Assembly (NCBI GenBank): GCA_949298825.1
Contig: CASFYB010000001.1
Location: forward strand, 1-64,000
Direction of reading: 5' to 3'
Source of the DNA: an uncultured Helicobacter sp.
GTDB taxonomy: Bacteria > Campylobacterota > Campylobacteria > Campylobacterales > Helicobacteraceae
DNA length: 64,000 nucleotides
In this document: piece by piece, positions 8,613-17,675 of the stretch
Numbering within the stretch: the stretch's first letter is position 1
Layout: each line of letters begins with the position of its first letter
The notes under the pieces: model-generated
Told to the model about the DNA's origin: nothing
The model's database searches: none
Seen by the model: the letters and a program-made list of their open reading frames with translations, nothing else
Program-made: the position numbers and the translations under genes

Positions 8613-10183
8613 TATTAAGAGTTGCTTTTTGTATCATTTTATTTTTTATCAAAGCTTGGGGTGAGGATATCAAGGCAGATACAAAAGAGGATATAGATCA
8701 AGAGATAAAAACACTTGATTTAGAGCTTAATATAGATCAAAATATTTGGCTTAAAAAATATGCAAATTTTGAGCGTCATAATAGTATCTTAGAGCAACTA
8801 AAGGTTTTGGAAAAAACACTTGAAAATTTAAAGAAAAACCCAAAAATCAATGCCTTGAAAATCCAGCAAACTGAAATTGAGATTGACACCCTATCAAGAA
8901 GACTTGAGCTTTTGGGAGTGGATAGGAATAATCCTTTTAAAGACCTGCTTTTAAAGCCAGAGATTGGTGAAATCATTGATGTGAAAAACCCATTTGCTAT
9001 TATTTGGGCTGTAGGATTTTTAAAACATTTAGATGACTTAAAAAAGCAGTTGATACAAAAGGAAAGTACGCTTGATAAAACATTGGAACTTTTAGAGAGA
9101 AAGCATGAATTATTATTAATGGCTAGAAAGCATAACAAAACATCAGAGCTAGAGTTTTTATTAAGGCATACTCAAAGCCAGATTTTTGAGCTAAGAGCAG
9201 CTCAAAATGTTTTGCAGACTACAGATGAGATTTTTGATAGATCTGCTCAAGAGGCAAAATTAAAGGTTAAAAATCAGATTAAAGCACAGGTTATTAAAAT
9301 GGCAGTTATTTTAGCTGCCATTATTGTGAGTATTGCTTTGGCTTTACTCTTAAAAATGCTTTTAAGAAGATACTTAGGTGATAGTGAAAGATATTATCTG
9401 GCAGCTAAGGTGATTAACTTTTTGCATATAAGTCTTGTGGTTTTGATTGTTATGTTTGCATATCTAGATAATGTGGCTTATTTGGTGACATTTTTAGGAT
9501 TTGCATCAGCAGGATTGGCAATTGCCATGAAAGATTTGTTTATGAGTTTGCTTGGTTGGTGTGTGATTACTATCGGAGGAAGCATAAGGGTAGGGGATAG
9601 AATCAAGATTCTTAAAGATGGTAGCGAGTTTTTAGGGGATGTTTTAGATATATCTGCACTTAGGATCACTCTTTATGAGGATGTGACTTTGCAATCTATG
9701 CAAAATGGTAGGGCTGGTCGTATTATTTTTATCCCTAATCACTATATATTTACTACAATGGTGGCAAATTACACTCATGGGGGATTGAAGAGCGTGTGGG
9801 ATGGGATTGAGTTTAATCTTACTTTTGATAGTGATATAGAGCGTGCTAAGCAGATAGGAAGGGATATTATTTTAAATCACATTAATATAGATTTGATACG
9901 CAGAGAATTTGTGCGTTTGCGTACAAGATATGGTATGAAAATCCCAGATCTTAGCATACGTATCTTTAGCCTAATGGAAAATAATGGCATCAAGCTGTGT
10001 TTATGGTATCCTACCAGTGTACATGGAGCTATGCAGCTAAAAAGTAAGATAAGTTTGGAGATCACAGAAGCTTTATTAAAAGAGCCAAATATCCATATTG
10101 CCTATAATACAACTAAGCTTGTTAAAGATGGACGTGATGGCTTTGGTAATAAAATGGCAGAAAGTTTTCCTATCGAAATGTAA
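8609..10183 (+). CDS. MscS-family mechanosensitive channel (HP0284-like)
   Basis: 524 residues. A signal peptide (MILRVAFCIILFFIKAWGED) precedes a long charged, coiled-coil-prone periplasmic region to about residue 225. Then come transmembrane helices and the MscS core, with the pore helix region FLGFASAGLAIAMKDLFMS and the beta-domain start GGSIRVGDRIKI. It is predicted to release solutes from the cytoplasm under osmotic downshock. The ATG at 8609 overlaps the aroB stop (ATGA) and is better spaced from GGAGG than the ATG at 8600. Confidence 0.85.
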   Translation: MILRVAFCIILFFIKAWGEDIKADTKEDIDQEIKTLDLELNIDQNIWLKKYANFERHNSILEQLKVLEKTLENLKKNPKINALKIQQTEIEIDTLSRRLELLGVDRNNPFKDLLLKPEIGEIIDVKNPFAIIWAVGFLKHLDDLKKQLIQKESTLDKTLELLERKHELLLMARKHNKTSELEFLLRHTQSQIFELRAAQNVLQTTDEIFDRSAQEAKLKVKNQIKAQVIKMAVILAAIIVSIALALLLKMLLRRYLGDSERYYLAAKVINFLHISLVVLIVMFAYLDNVAYLVTFLGFASAGLAIAMKDLFMSLLGWCVITIGGSIRVGDRIKILKDGSEFLGDVLDISALRITLYEDVTLQSMQNGRAGRIIFIPNHYIFTTMVANYTHGGLKSVWDGIEFNLTFDSDIERAKQIGRDIILNHINIDLIRREFVRLRTRYGMKIPDLSIRIFSLMENNGIKLCLWYPTSVHGAMQLKSKISLEITEALLKEPNIHIAYNTTKLVKDGRDGFGNKMAESFPIEM

Positions 10184-10194
10184 AAAGGAAGGTA

Positions 10195-11475
10195 ATGGAT
10201 AAAGAGAATCTAAAACACACTAAGCCAAAGGTGTTTTTTAAAACTTTTGGTTGTAGAACTAATCTCTTTGATACACAAGTAATGATGGCAAATCTCAAAG
10301 ATTTTATCCTGACAGAAGATGAGATGGATGCAGATGTGATCGTAGTAAACTCTTGTACTGTTACTAATGGTGCGGATGCTGGCGTAAGAAGCTATGTAAA
10401 TAAAATAAATAAAATTGGAAAAAAAGTGCTTTTTACAGGTTGTGGCGTTAAAACTCAAGGCAAAAATCTTTTTGAAAAATCTCTAGTTTTTGGCACTTTT
10501 GCCCATAGCTATAAGGAAAAGATCAATGACTTTTTGCTCTCAAATTCACGTTTTTTTTATGAAGATACTCCAGATGTCACTCATATTGATGATACGATCG
10601 TAAAAGATTTTAGCTCCAAGGTTAGGGCTTTTATTAAAATTCAAGAGGGTTGTGATTTTGCTTGTAGCTATTGTATTATCCCTCAAGTTAGGGGAGTGGC
10701 TAGAAGCTATGAAGAAAGGCATATTTTAGAACAAATAAGGATACTGGCTAGCTCTGGAGTTTGTGAAGTAGTTTTGACTGGTACAAATGTAGGCAGCTAT
10801 GGTAGGGATAAAGATAGTAGTATCGCGCAGCTAATTTTAAAAATCAGTAAAATTGATGGTATTAAGCGTATTAGGGTTGGTAGTATGGAGCCATCCCAAG
10901 TTGATGATCAGTTTTTAGATCTTTTAGATTCTGGGATTTTAGAGAGGCACTTACATATTGCATTACAACATAGCCATGATAGAATGCTAGAGATTATGAA
11001 TCGTAGAAATCGCACTAAAAGTGATAGGGAGCTATTAGAGAGGGTAGCAGATAAGGGATGTGCTATTGGCACAGATTATATCGTGGGTCATCCTGGTGAG
11101 AGTGAAAAGATTTGGCATGAAGCTTTGGAGAATCTACAAGCCTTGCCTCTAACTCATATTCATCCTTTTATCTACTCAAAACGCGATGGCACACCATCAT
11201 CTAGATTAAAACTTGATGTGAAGGGCGATGTCGCAAAAGAAAGATTGCATCAAATAAATACAATTATTAAACAGAAAAACTATGATTTTCGTCTTGCTCA
11301 TCAAAATGATGCCCTAGAGGTTTTGCTTGATTCTCATAAGGGGGATGAGATGAGTGGTCTTGATCAGTTTTTTAATAAAGTTGTGATAGGAAACTCTAGC
11401 CAGCTAGAAAAAAATCAGTGGCTAAAAATAGGTGAGTATGAAATTAAAAAAGAGGGAAATTATGCAAGAATCTAG
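10195..11475 (+). CDS. mtaB: MiaB-like tRNA methylthiotransferase (MtaB type)
   Basis: Radical-SAM enzyme expected to methylthiolate t6A-37 in tRNA. The 426-residue protein has the N-terminal domain FKTFGCRTNLFDTQ with cysteines for the auxiliary 4Fe-4S cluster (also NSCTVTN and TGCGVK), then the radical-SAM motif CDFACSYCIIPQVRG near residue 155. The FGCRTN form is typical of MtaB rather than MiaB (GCQMN). An AAGGAAGG site precedes the start. It carries a T8 run at 10551-10558 within the frame. Confidence 0.85.
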   Translation: MDKENLKHTKPKVFFKTFGCRTNLFDTQVMMANLKDFILTEDEMDADVIVVNSCTVTNGADAGVRSYVNKINKIGKKVLFTGCGVKTQGKNLFEKSLVFGTFAHSYKEKINDFLLSNSRFFYEDTPDVTHIDDTIVKDFSSKVRAFIKIQEGCDFACSYCIIPQVRGVARSYEERHILEQIRILASSGVCEVVLTGTNVGSYGRDKDSSIAQLILKISKIDGIKRIRVGSMEPSQVDDQFLDLLDSGILERHLHIALQHSHDRMLEIMNRRNRTKSDRELLERVADKGCAIGTDYIVGHPGESEKIWHEALENLQALPLTHIHPFIYSKRDGTPSSRLKLDVKGDVAKERLHQINTIIKQKNYDFRLAHQNDALEVLLDSHKGDEMSGLDQFFNKVVIGNSSQLEKNQWLKIGEYEIKKEGNYARI

Positions 11476-13078
11476 TCTGATAAAAAAACATAAAAAAAGT
11501 TTGTATATAGGCATTGTTGCATTTATTTTAGTGCTTGTTTTATCTAGTGTTTTATTTTTTAGGGATAGATCGATTTTAATCAATACTCAGGCATTTGATT
11601 ATGCATTGCAAAAAGATAGCATAAAAGAGGCTTGGATTGATGGGAAATATTTGTACTTTAATCTAGGTAAGAATACTTATAAAATCTGGCGAGATGCCCT
11701 AGATGCAGATAGACTTAAAACGCTCAAAATAAAAGAAAGCTCTTTTAGTCTATGGCCATTTTTATTTTTGGGTGTATTTATAGTGGCATTATTATGGATA
11801 TATATGTCTAGAAATCTAGCCTCACCAATCAAGCATGTAAAGAAAAATGATACAAAAGAAATAGATGATATTAAGCCCGTGGTTTCTCAAGTGGATTTTA
11901 GCGATGTAGCTGGGATAGGTGAGGTAAAAGAGGAGCTAGAAGATATTATCTCTTTTTTAAAATCTCCTAAAGAATATAAAGATATGGGCATATCCTTTCC
12001 AAAAGGAGTCTTGCTAGTAGGCCCTCCTGGTGTAGGGAAAACACTCATTGCTAAGGCTTTGGCCAAGGAGAGCGGAGTTCCATTTTTCTATCAAAGTGGA
12101 GCCTCTTTTGTGCAGATTTATGCTGGTATGGGTGCTAAACGAGTGCGAGAGCTTTTTGAGGTGGCTAGGAGGATGTCACCTAGTATCATTTTTATCGATG
12201 AGATTGATGCTGTGGGCAAGGCAAGGGGTGGTAATAGAAGTGATGAGAGAGAATCAACACTCAATGAATTGCTCACGCAGCTAGATGGTATGCATGATAA
12301 TAGTGCAGTTATCGTGCTTGGCGCTACTAATCATATTGAAATGCTTGATTCTGCTTTGCTTAGAAGTGGGCGCTTTGATAGGAAAATAGAGATTAATCTG
12401 CCAAATTTAAGTGAGCGCATAAAGATTTTAGAGCTGCATTTTAGAGATAAAAAGCATCATTTAGATCTAGAGGCAGTGGCTAGATCTTGTGTAGGCTTTA
12501 GTGGGGCAGCACTAGCTACATTGGCTAATGAAGCAGCGCTATATGCGCATAAAAAGAAGCATGATGGTATTTTGATAGAAGATATTAATGCGGTGCATCA
12601 AAAGGTTTTTTTAGGCAAAAGGATGCCTATGCAGCTTGATGAAAATGAAAAGAAGATTCTCTCTATTTACCAGGCCTCAAAGATTATCTGTGCCCTAGAT
12701 CTTAAGTTGAGATTTGATAGCGTGATGCTTTTAGGGGAATTTTTACTAAGCGAAGAGAGGGGCTTATTATCTGAGGAGAATCTAAAAGATAGGATATGCT
12801 TTTATCTCTCTGGGATAGCCGGGTTTGATGTTTTTTATAATCAGCGCTATGTTTATGGTCAAGCAGATTTAAAGAGGGTTTTAGCTATAGAGGCGCAAAT
12901 GAGGGATTATGAAATGCTAGATTCTAGTTATCAACGAGAGGGGATATTGGCAAAATGTGTTGATAAAATCGCTAAGCATAAAGATTTGATTGCAACTTTA
13001 AGTCAAGCCTTGCTAAATCAAGAGCGACTTAGCTATAGTCAGATTCAAGGGATTGTAGATGAGGCTAGGTCAGTTTGA
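11462..13078 (+). CDS. FtsH-like AAA+ membrane protein lacking the protease zinc site
   Basis: 538 residues with FtsH layout: a membrane helix near residues 15-33, a short periplasmic stretch, and a second helix near 97-115. The AAA+ module has Walker A GPPGVGKT (187-194), Walker [10 protein letters not shown] (242-250) and the second region of homology [21 protein letters not shown]. In the C-terminal domain the zinc motif HEAGH of true FtsH is replaced by YQASK (403-407), so proteolysis should be impossible, although the third-ligand aspartate is kept in GQADL. It corresponds to H. pylori HP0286, a paralogue of the real FtsH. The start at 11462 has AGAGGGA upstream and lies inside mtaB. Confidence 0.85.
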   Translation: MQESSLIKKHKKSLYIGIVAFILVLVLSSVLFFRDRSILINTQAFDYALQKDSIKEAWIDGKYLYFNLGKNTYKIWRDALDADRLKTLKIKESSFSLWPFLFLGVFIVALLWIYMSRNLASPIKHVKKNDTKEIDDIKPVVSQVDFSDVAGIGEVKEELEDIISFLKSPKEYKDMGISFPKGVLLVGPPGVGKTLIAKALAKESGVPFFYQSGASFVQIYAGMGAKRVRELFEVARRMSPSIIFIDEIDAVGKARGGNRSDERESTLNELLTQLDGMHDNSAVIVLGATNHIEMLDSALLRSGRFDRKIEINLPNLSERIKILELHFRDKKHHLDLEAVARSCVGFSGAALATLANEAALYAHKKKHDGILIEDINAVHQKVFLGKRMPMQLDENEKKILSIYQASKIICALDLKLRFDSVMLLGEFLLSEERGLLSEENLKDRICFYLSGIAGFDVFYNQRYVYGQADLKRVLAIEAQMRDYEMLDSSYQREGILAKCVDKIAKHKDLIATLSQALLNQERLSYSQIQGIVDEARSV

Positions 13079-13346
13079 TTATTGTGTGATTGCAGGAAGG
13101 GATGGGTGGATTTTAGAGCTTAGAGATAGACTTTTTTCTAAAAGGCGTTTGCAGAAAGTTTGTATCATTTTAGAGTCTAAGGAATTTGAAAATATAGACT
13201 TTACACAGTTTTTTGAGCTTTTAGATTCTATGCGGGGTTTGAAGTTTGAGTTTTATCTTGATGGTGGGCAATGTGAAAGGCTATCAGAGTATGGAGTGGT
13301 TTATCAAATAAAGGGAAAAGCTTTAGATTTTATAAAAGCTAATTAG
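13059..13346 (+). CDS. Small conserved hypothetical protein (HP0287-like)
   Basis: 95 residues starting [21 protein letters not shown]. It overlaps the end of the FtsH-like gene by 20 bases, and the same position is occupied in H. pylori, which supports it being real. No signal peptide, membrane helix or recognisable motif is present; the composition suggests a soluble alpha/beta protein. It is the last gene of the aroB run and ends 8 bases inside the converging glycosyltransferase gene. Function unknown. Confidence 0.65.
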   Translation: MRLGQFDYCVIAGRDGWILELRDRLFSKRRLQKVCIILESKEFENIDFTQFFELLDSMRGLKFEFYLDGGQCERLSEYGVVYQIKGKALDFIKAN

Positions 13347-14205
13347 CCTTTTTGATCATTTTTAATAAGCCTTGATTGAGGAAACCAGGCAAATAGAGTT
13401 TGCAAGCCTTTTTGCTTAGCGCATAAAGATAATAAAAGAATATCTTTATGCGCATGATCGGATTGGCATGATTGTAGTTCATCGCTATTTTAAAGGCTTC
13501 TTTAAGGCTTTTAAAGCCATGGATATCACTAGCCCCACCACTCTCAAAGCTAGAAATAACAATATCGCAGAATCCAAAATGTGCACCACGCATATAGGCC
13601 TTATAAATAAGATCATAATCCCCAGCCAAGCGATAGAAAGTATTATAGGGCATGCTTTGGTGAAGTGTCGTTTTGATGATGCAGTTTGAATGCCCAAAAT
13701 CAGCAAAGAGGCGGTAAAGAAGTTTTAGATCTTTTGGTGTTTTTTTGATAAAGCTAACTTGGTTATGGCGTATATGCATATGTCCATAGATAATATCGCA
13801 ATGATATATTTCTTCGATTTGGGATAGATTGGCTAGAGTATTAGTATCATAGATAAAGTCTCTGGAATTAACAAACATCACAAAGTCTTTACTTGCAAGT
13901 TTTACCCCCTTATTCATCGCATCAAAAATCCCATAATCTTTTTGTGAGAGAAATTTAAAATTAAATGAGGGGTTTTGCTTATGCACAGCTTCAATATAGA
14001 AGGTTTTGCTATCTTCTGTATGTTTGGTGATATCAGATACCTCTTTGATGATAGAGAGGATGGTCTCTTTTGTGCCATCATTGCTATTGCCATCAATGAT
14101 AATGTATTCTATGTGAGGATAACTCTGTTTGATAACACTCTCCATAGTTTTTCTAATATGATTAGAATCATTATAAACAACAGTTATCGGAGAAAAGCCA
14201 ATCAT
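13339..14205 (-). CDS. Family 2 glycosyltransferase
   Basis: 288 residues with a GT-A fold start: FSPITVVYNDSNHIRKTMES, then YIIIDGNSNDGTKE (nucleotide-sugar binding), and DYGIFDAMNKGVKLASKDF followed by FVNSRD in place of a DxD. The pattern resembles WcaA/WcaE-type transferases of colanic acid and O-antigen clusters. It follows the methyltransferase and GT9 genes on the same strand, so it is probably the third gene of a surface-glycan cluster. The sugar is unknown. The start is at 14205 with AAGGAAAAA upstream. Confidence 0.8.
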   Translation of the reverse strand: MIGFSPITVVYNDSNHIRKTMESVIKQSYPHIEYIIIDGNSNDGTKETILSIIKEVSDITKHTEDSKTFYIEAVHKQNPSFNFKFLSQKDYGIFDAMNKGVKLASKDFVMFVNSRDFIYDTNTLANLSQIEEIYHCDIIYGHMHIRHNQVSFIKKTPKDLKLLYRLFADFGHSNCIIKTTLHQSMPYNTFYRLAGDYDLIYKAYMRGAHFGFCDIVISSFESGGASDIHGFKSLKEAFKIAMNYNHANPIMRIKIFFYYLYALSKKACKLYLPGFLNQGLLKMIKKAN

Positions 14206-14276
14206 ATTTATTTTTCCTTAAGCAACAAACTTAGTATTATAGCAAAATTTATAAGTTGTAAGTCTTTAGGATTAAG

Positions 14277-14990
14277 TTAAATTTGTGCTAATGCCTTAAT
14301 CTCATAGCTATAGATAGGCAAGCTTTGCGCATGATAGGCACTAGCTGTGATTTTATTCCAAAAATTATGATTAAGCTTATAGAGCTTTAAGAGGCTTTTG
14401 CGTAGATATTTTTTAATACCTTTTATATCCTCAAGGCAATCAATATCTAAAAAATCAATTTTGTTAAAACCTGCCATCTTGAGTACATAAAAAAGCGATC
14501 CAGAACTAAAGAGTGTATGATGTGTAAAATCCTCATACGCCCAATAAGCCCCCGTATTACTTTGTACATTAGGGACAGCTATATAAAGCTTCCCATCTTT
14601 AGTTAAGAAGTTGTTTTTGAAGTGTGTTAAAAGAGGGATGATCTTATCTTTAGGAAAATGCTCTAATACATGAGTGGTGATAATAAGATCAAATTTTTCT
14701 TTGGGTATATGAGAGAATATATCTTGGATTTTGTGAGCATTAAGTTTGTTGTCTTGACAAAAGGCAATAGCCTGATCATTAATATCAATGCCTTCAGTAT
14801 ATGCCCCCCCCCCATTAGAAGTTTTCTCTATAAGGGTATTGATTGCTTTTAGATTCTGCCCAAAGCCACATCCAAAGTCTAAGATTCTTGCATCTGGCTT
14901 TAAATCTAGAATGATTTGCTTTAGATGGAGAGGTAGCCTGTGATTTTCATAAATATTGCCATTAAGATTTCTTGCCTCAAAGTAGTCCAT
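14277..14990 (-). CDS. SAM-dependent methyltransferase in a glycan cluster, phase-variable (ON in this sequence)
   Basis: 237 residues of the class I methyltransferase fold. Motif I is ARILDFGCGFGQNLKA near residue 35, and the post-motif is FDLIITTHVLEHFPKDK. It lacks a membrane segment and probably methylates a sugar or lipid-linked glycan. The coding strand contains ten consecutive G at 14804-14813, read as SNGGGAYTEG between motif I and the acidic SAM-ribose site (GIDIND). Ten G keeps the frame open; nine or eleven would truncate the protein. The gene lies ten bases after the GT9 start region on the same strand. Confidence 0.8.
   Translation of the reverse strand: MDYFEARNLNGNIYENHRLPLHLKQIILDLKPDARILDFGCGFGQNLKAINTLIEKTSNGGGAYTEGIDINDQAIAFCQDNKLNAHKIQDIFSHIPKEKFDLIITTHVLEHFPKDKIIPLLTHFKNNFLTKDGKLYIAVPNVQSNTGAYWAYEDFTHHTLFSSGSLFYVLKMAGFNKIDFLDIDCLEDIKGIKKYLRKSLLKLYKLNHNFWNKITASAYHAQSLPIYSYEIKALAQI
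14804..14813 (-). repeat. G10 homopolymer on the coding strand (phase-variation tract)
   Basis: Ten C on the plus strand, ten G in the methyltransferase coding strand. Tracts of this length slip during replication in Helicobacter and Campylobacter. The three GGG codons are in frame, so the sequenced state is ON. Confidence 0.9.
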
Positions 14991-14999
14991 GCTTTTTCC

Positions 15000-16427
15000 T
15001 TATTTGATATTTTCTGCTTTTTTGATGGAGTCTATCATAATTTGTGGTGAAATCGCTTTGATGTCTAGCCTGCTTGGTAGCTGTAAAAAATTTGAAATGA
15101 CCATATAGATGTCAGGGTTTTTCATGATGATGGGGTGATAGATTCCGTAGTATTCACCCCAAAATCCTTTAGGATAGGGGGTGAATCTACGGAAGTGATT
15201 GCCATTATACACGACAAATACTTTGTCGTGTCTAATGGCTTTAGCAATGTGCACACAAGATGTTTCATTGCTAATCAAGTGATTGCCATTATACACGACT
15301 TTGGCAAGCCCACTTAAAGTGGTCTTGCCACATAAGTTAAGCACGGTGATATTTTTAGCTTCTAGGGCTTGTTTTATCTTTTCTGCTTCTATCTCATCTT
15401 CTTTCCCACCACAAATCACGATGGCTAATCCCAGACTTGCTAGATAGGTAGCTGTAGTGATGAAATGTTTCTTTGGCCATTTGCGATATGTGCTACTAGC
15501 ACCGATGAATAATGTAGCATAATCTTTGGGGAGTGAATATTGTTTAAAGGCTTGTTTTGGGTCCTCTAGCTCTAGTATATATGGAGTGTTTAGTTTGGTT
15601 TTAAAAAGTTTTTCAAAGAATTCAAGATTGCGATAAAACTCAAATATAACTGTCGGTGTAGAATCTAAAATATGTGTGTAAAAAGAATCATAATACTTTT
15701 TTAGTCGAGGCAAAATAGCTAGTGTATCCCCAGTATTTGTGATCTTCTCTTTAGCATAGATGTTTTTGCTAATCTGCTCACTGATGATATCACGGCTATA
15801 AAGTGGGTTGATTAAGACTTCATATTGGAGGCTTTTTAGCTTTTTTAAAATCTTTAAATAATAAAGTGGGCTTTTTAAGAAAGAGGGGCGATGTATAGGG
15901 ATGAATTCAATGAGGTATTTAGAATCAAACTCCTTAATAAGGTCAGAGCAAGCAAGATTGCCTACAAGCACAAAGCTTCCATAGCGCTTATATATCTCTG
16001 CTAGGAAGTTTCGAAATAAGATGTAATCCCCTATAGCATCAGTTTTAATCACAATGCAATGGCTTTTTTTACTTGGCTTTGGATAGAGTATTTTGGCTAT
16101 TTGATCTAGGATGCTAAAGCTAAGTGCGCGCATATAGCGCAAGATATTTTTGAAGTCTATATGTTTTGGTGCATAGGTAGGGATATGATAGGTCTGAGCT
16201 AGTTTATATTCTTTGGAATCTGGCATAAAGACTAAATGACATTGCTCTATAAAATCTTGTGTGCATTTTTTGGCATCAGGGTATATGGAGTAGGGGGAGT
16301 GGATGTTAAAAGGGATTTTAGATTCTTGAAGCTGGGTAATAAGTGTGGTTAGTTTATGGAGTTTGCTTTGTTTGCCAAGGTAGATATTAAATAGTGATGG
16401 GATTAGATCATCTGTTTGGATATGCAT
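15000..16427 (-). CDS. Family 9 (heptosyltransferase-type) glycosyltransferase
   Basis: 475 residues. A variable N-terminal region of about 120 residues precedes a GT9 domain: CIVIKTDAIGDYILFRNFL (acceptor half) and LFIGASSTYRKWPKKHF...VICGGKEDEIEAEKI, then LISNETSCVHIAKAI and NGNHFRRFTPYPKGF (donor half). It probably transfers a heptose or similar sugar to LPS core. The donor half contains the heptapeptide VVYNGNH twice, encoded by an exact 23-bp repeat; only the second copy sits where the family normally has NGNH. The start at 16427 has GAAGG upstream. Confidence 0.85.
   Translation of the reverse strand: MHIQTDDLIPSLFNIYLGKQSKLHKLTTLITQLQESKIPFNIHSPYSIYPDAKKCTQDFIEQCHLVFMPDSKEYKLAQTYHIPTYAPKHIDFKNILRYMRALSFSILDQIAKILYPKPSKKSHCIVIKTDAIGDYILFRNFLAEIYKRYGSFVLVGNLACSDLIKEFDSKYLIEFIPIHRPSFLKSPLYYLKILKKLKSLQYEVLINPLYSRDIISEQISKNIYAKEKITNTGDTLAILPRLKKYYDSFYTHILDSTPTVIFEFYRNLEFFEKLFKTKLNTPYILELEDPKQAFKQYSLPKDYATLFIGASSTYRKWPKKHFITTATYLASLGLAIVICGGKEDEIEAEKIKQALEAKNITVLNLCGKTTLSGLAKVVYNGNHLISNETSCVHIAKAIRHDKVFVVYNGNHFRRFTPYPKGFWGEYYGIYHPIIMKNPDIYMVISNFLQLPSRLDIKAISPQIMIDSIKKAENIK
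15193..15299. repeat. Exact 23-bp direct repeat inside the GT9 gene (copies at 15193-15215 and 15277-15299)
   Basis: Both copies read the same 23 bases on the plus strand and lie 84 bases (28 codons) apart, in the same reading frame. Each encodes VVYNGNH. Recombination between them would remove or add 28 codons without a frameshift. Confidence 0.9.
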
Positions 16428-16453
16428 AAAAAACCTTCATTATCAAAAGTCTC

Positions 16454-16459
16454 ATTATA
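16454..16459 (-). promoter_or_regulatory. -10 promoter box for the GT9/methyltransferase/GT2 cluster
   Basis: The minus strand reads TATAAT here, 26 bases before the GT9 start. It is separated by 24 bases from the divergent rplY box. Confidence 0.5.
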
Positions 16460-16483
16460 GCCTACAAGATTTGATTTTTGTGA

Positions 16484-16489
16484 TATAAT
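16484..16489 (+). promoter_or_regulatory. -10 promoter box for rplY
   Basis: TATAAT preceded by TGTGA, 34 bases before the rplY start codon. An AAAGG site sits directly before the gene. Confidence 0.6.
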
Positions 16490-16523
16490 CAGTCCTTTAA
16501 ATTTCAAAGTTAAAGGAAAACTT

Positions 16524-17060
16524 ATGTTAGAAGGAAAAATTAGAGAGAGTATTTCAAAGGCTGATGTAAAGGCTTTAAGAAAAGATGGTTATCTAATTGC
16601 CAATATTTATGGAAAGGGTGTTCAAAATATCCATTGCGCTTTTAAGAGCAATGATTTTATCCGTATGGTAAAAAATAAAACTTCGCTTGTATTTCCTGTA
16701 AAAGTAGATGGCAAGACTTTTGATGTAGTTATTCAAGAGTATCAGAAAGACCCTGTTACTTCAGAGATTTTACACATTGATCTGATGCTTGCTCAAAAAG
16801 GTGTAGTGGCTAAATATAAAATACCCGTTAAGGCATTTGGTACACCTGTGGGCTTAAAGAATAAGGGTGTTTTGATGTATTCTAAAAAGCGCATTACAGT
16901 GCAGGCTGCTCCTGAGAATCTACCTAATTCTTATGAGCTTGATGTTTCAAAATTAGATGTGGGTGATTCTATTCTTGTGCGTGATTTACCTGAAGTGCAG
17001 AATGTTAAAGTTGTAGAAAAGCCATCTGTAGCTGTTGTGGGTGTCATTAAGGCTAAGTAA
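16524..17060 (+). CDS. rplY: 50S ribosomal protein L25/general stress protein Ctc
   Basis: Binds 5S rRNA in the large ribosomal subunit. The 178-residue length is that of the two-domain Ctc form, with an N-terminal L25 domain ([48 protein letters not shown]) and a C-terminal beta domain ([18 protein letters not shown] to [12 protein letters not shown]). It is followed 18 bases later by pth, an order shared with H. pylori. Confidence 0.95.
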   Translation: MLEGKIRESISKADVKALRKDGYLIANIYGKGVQNIHCAFKSNDFIRMVKNKTSLVFPVKVDGKTFDVVIQEYQKDPVTSEILHIDLMLAQKGVVAKYKIPVKAFGTPVGLKNKGVLMYSKKRITVQAAPENLPNSYELDVSKLDVGDSILVRDLPEVQNVKVVEKPSVAVVGVIKAK

Positions 17061-17078
17061 TTTTACTTGGAGTAAGAT

Positions 17079-17675
17079 ATGGTGGGGTTACTCATCGGAC
17101 TTGGAAATCCGGGTATCCCCTATGATAATACGCGCCATAATATTGGTTTTGATGTTATGGATGCTTTGGCCGCTAGGCTTGAAATAGACTTTAGCAAGCA
17201 AGATAAATTCTCTTGTTTGCTAGTTCAATATAAAACTAAAAAATCTTCTTTCTATCTCATTAAACCTACAACTTTTATGAATCTCTCTGGTCAAAGTGTT
17301 GTTAAGCTTATGCAGTTTTATAAGAGTGATTTTATATTTGTCGTGCATGATGATCTGGATTTGCCGCTTGGGGCTTTAAGATTTAAAAAGGGTGGATCAA
17401 GCGGGGGGCATAATGGCCTAAAATCTATTGATAGTCATTGTGGGAATGAATATTATCGACTGCGTCTTGGTATCGGCAGAAGCGATAAGCTTAGTGTGGT
17501 AGATTATGTATTGGGTAAATTTGAAGCACAAGAGATGGAGATAAAAAAAAATATGCTCATGCTAGCATCTGATGCACTAATAGAATGGATGGATAAAGAG
17601 GATTTTGTTTATATACAAAATCGCTATACTCATAATCCTAATTTGCAAAAAACAAAAGAGAATAGAGAAGGCTGA
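17079..17675 (+). CDS. pth: Peptidyl-tRNA hydrolase
   Basis: Releases peptides from drop-off peptidyl-tRNA in the cytoplasm. The 198-residue protein has all the usual signatures: IGLGNPGIPYDNTRHNIGF with the catalytic histidine, KPTTFMNLSGQSV, VVHDDLDLPLGALRFKKGGSSGGHNGLKSI, and RLRLGIGR. GGAG precedes the ATG. Its stop codon shares one base with the next start (TGATG), so the two are coupled. Confidence 0.95.
   Translation: MVGLLIGLGNPGIPYDNTRHNIGFDVMDALAARLEIDFSKQDKFSCLLVQYKTKKSSFYLIKPTTFMNLSGQSVVKLMQFYKSDFIFVVHDDLDLPLGALRFKKGGSSGGHNGLKSIDSHCGNEYYRLRLGIGRSDKLSVVDYVLGKFEAQEMEIKKNMLMLASDALIEWMDKEDFVYIQNRYTHNPNLQKTKENREG

Noticed and set aside
10551-10558. T8 run in mtaB as a phase-variation site
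   Set aside because: Short T runs are common in AT-rich genes; the frame is intact and the enzyme is housekeeping, so slippage is not a convincing switch here.
13975-14280. Plus-strand open frame of 101 codons across the GT2 gene
   Set aside because: It is the antisense of a clear glycosyltransferase, has no ribosome site and no recognisable domain.
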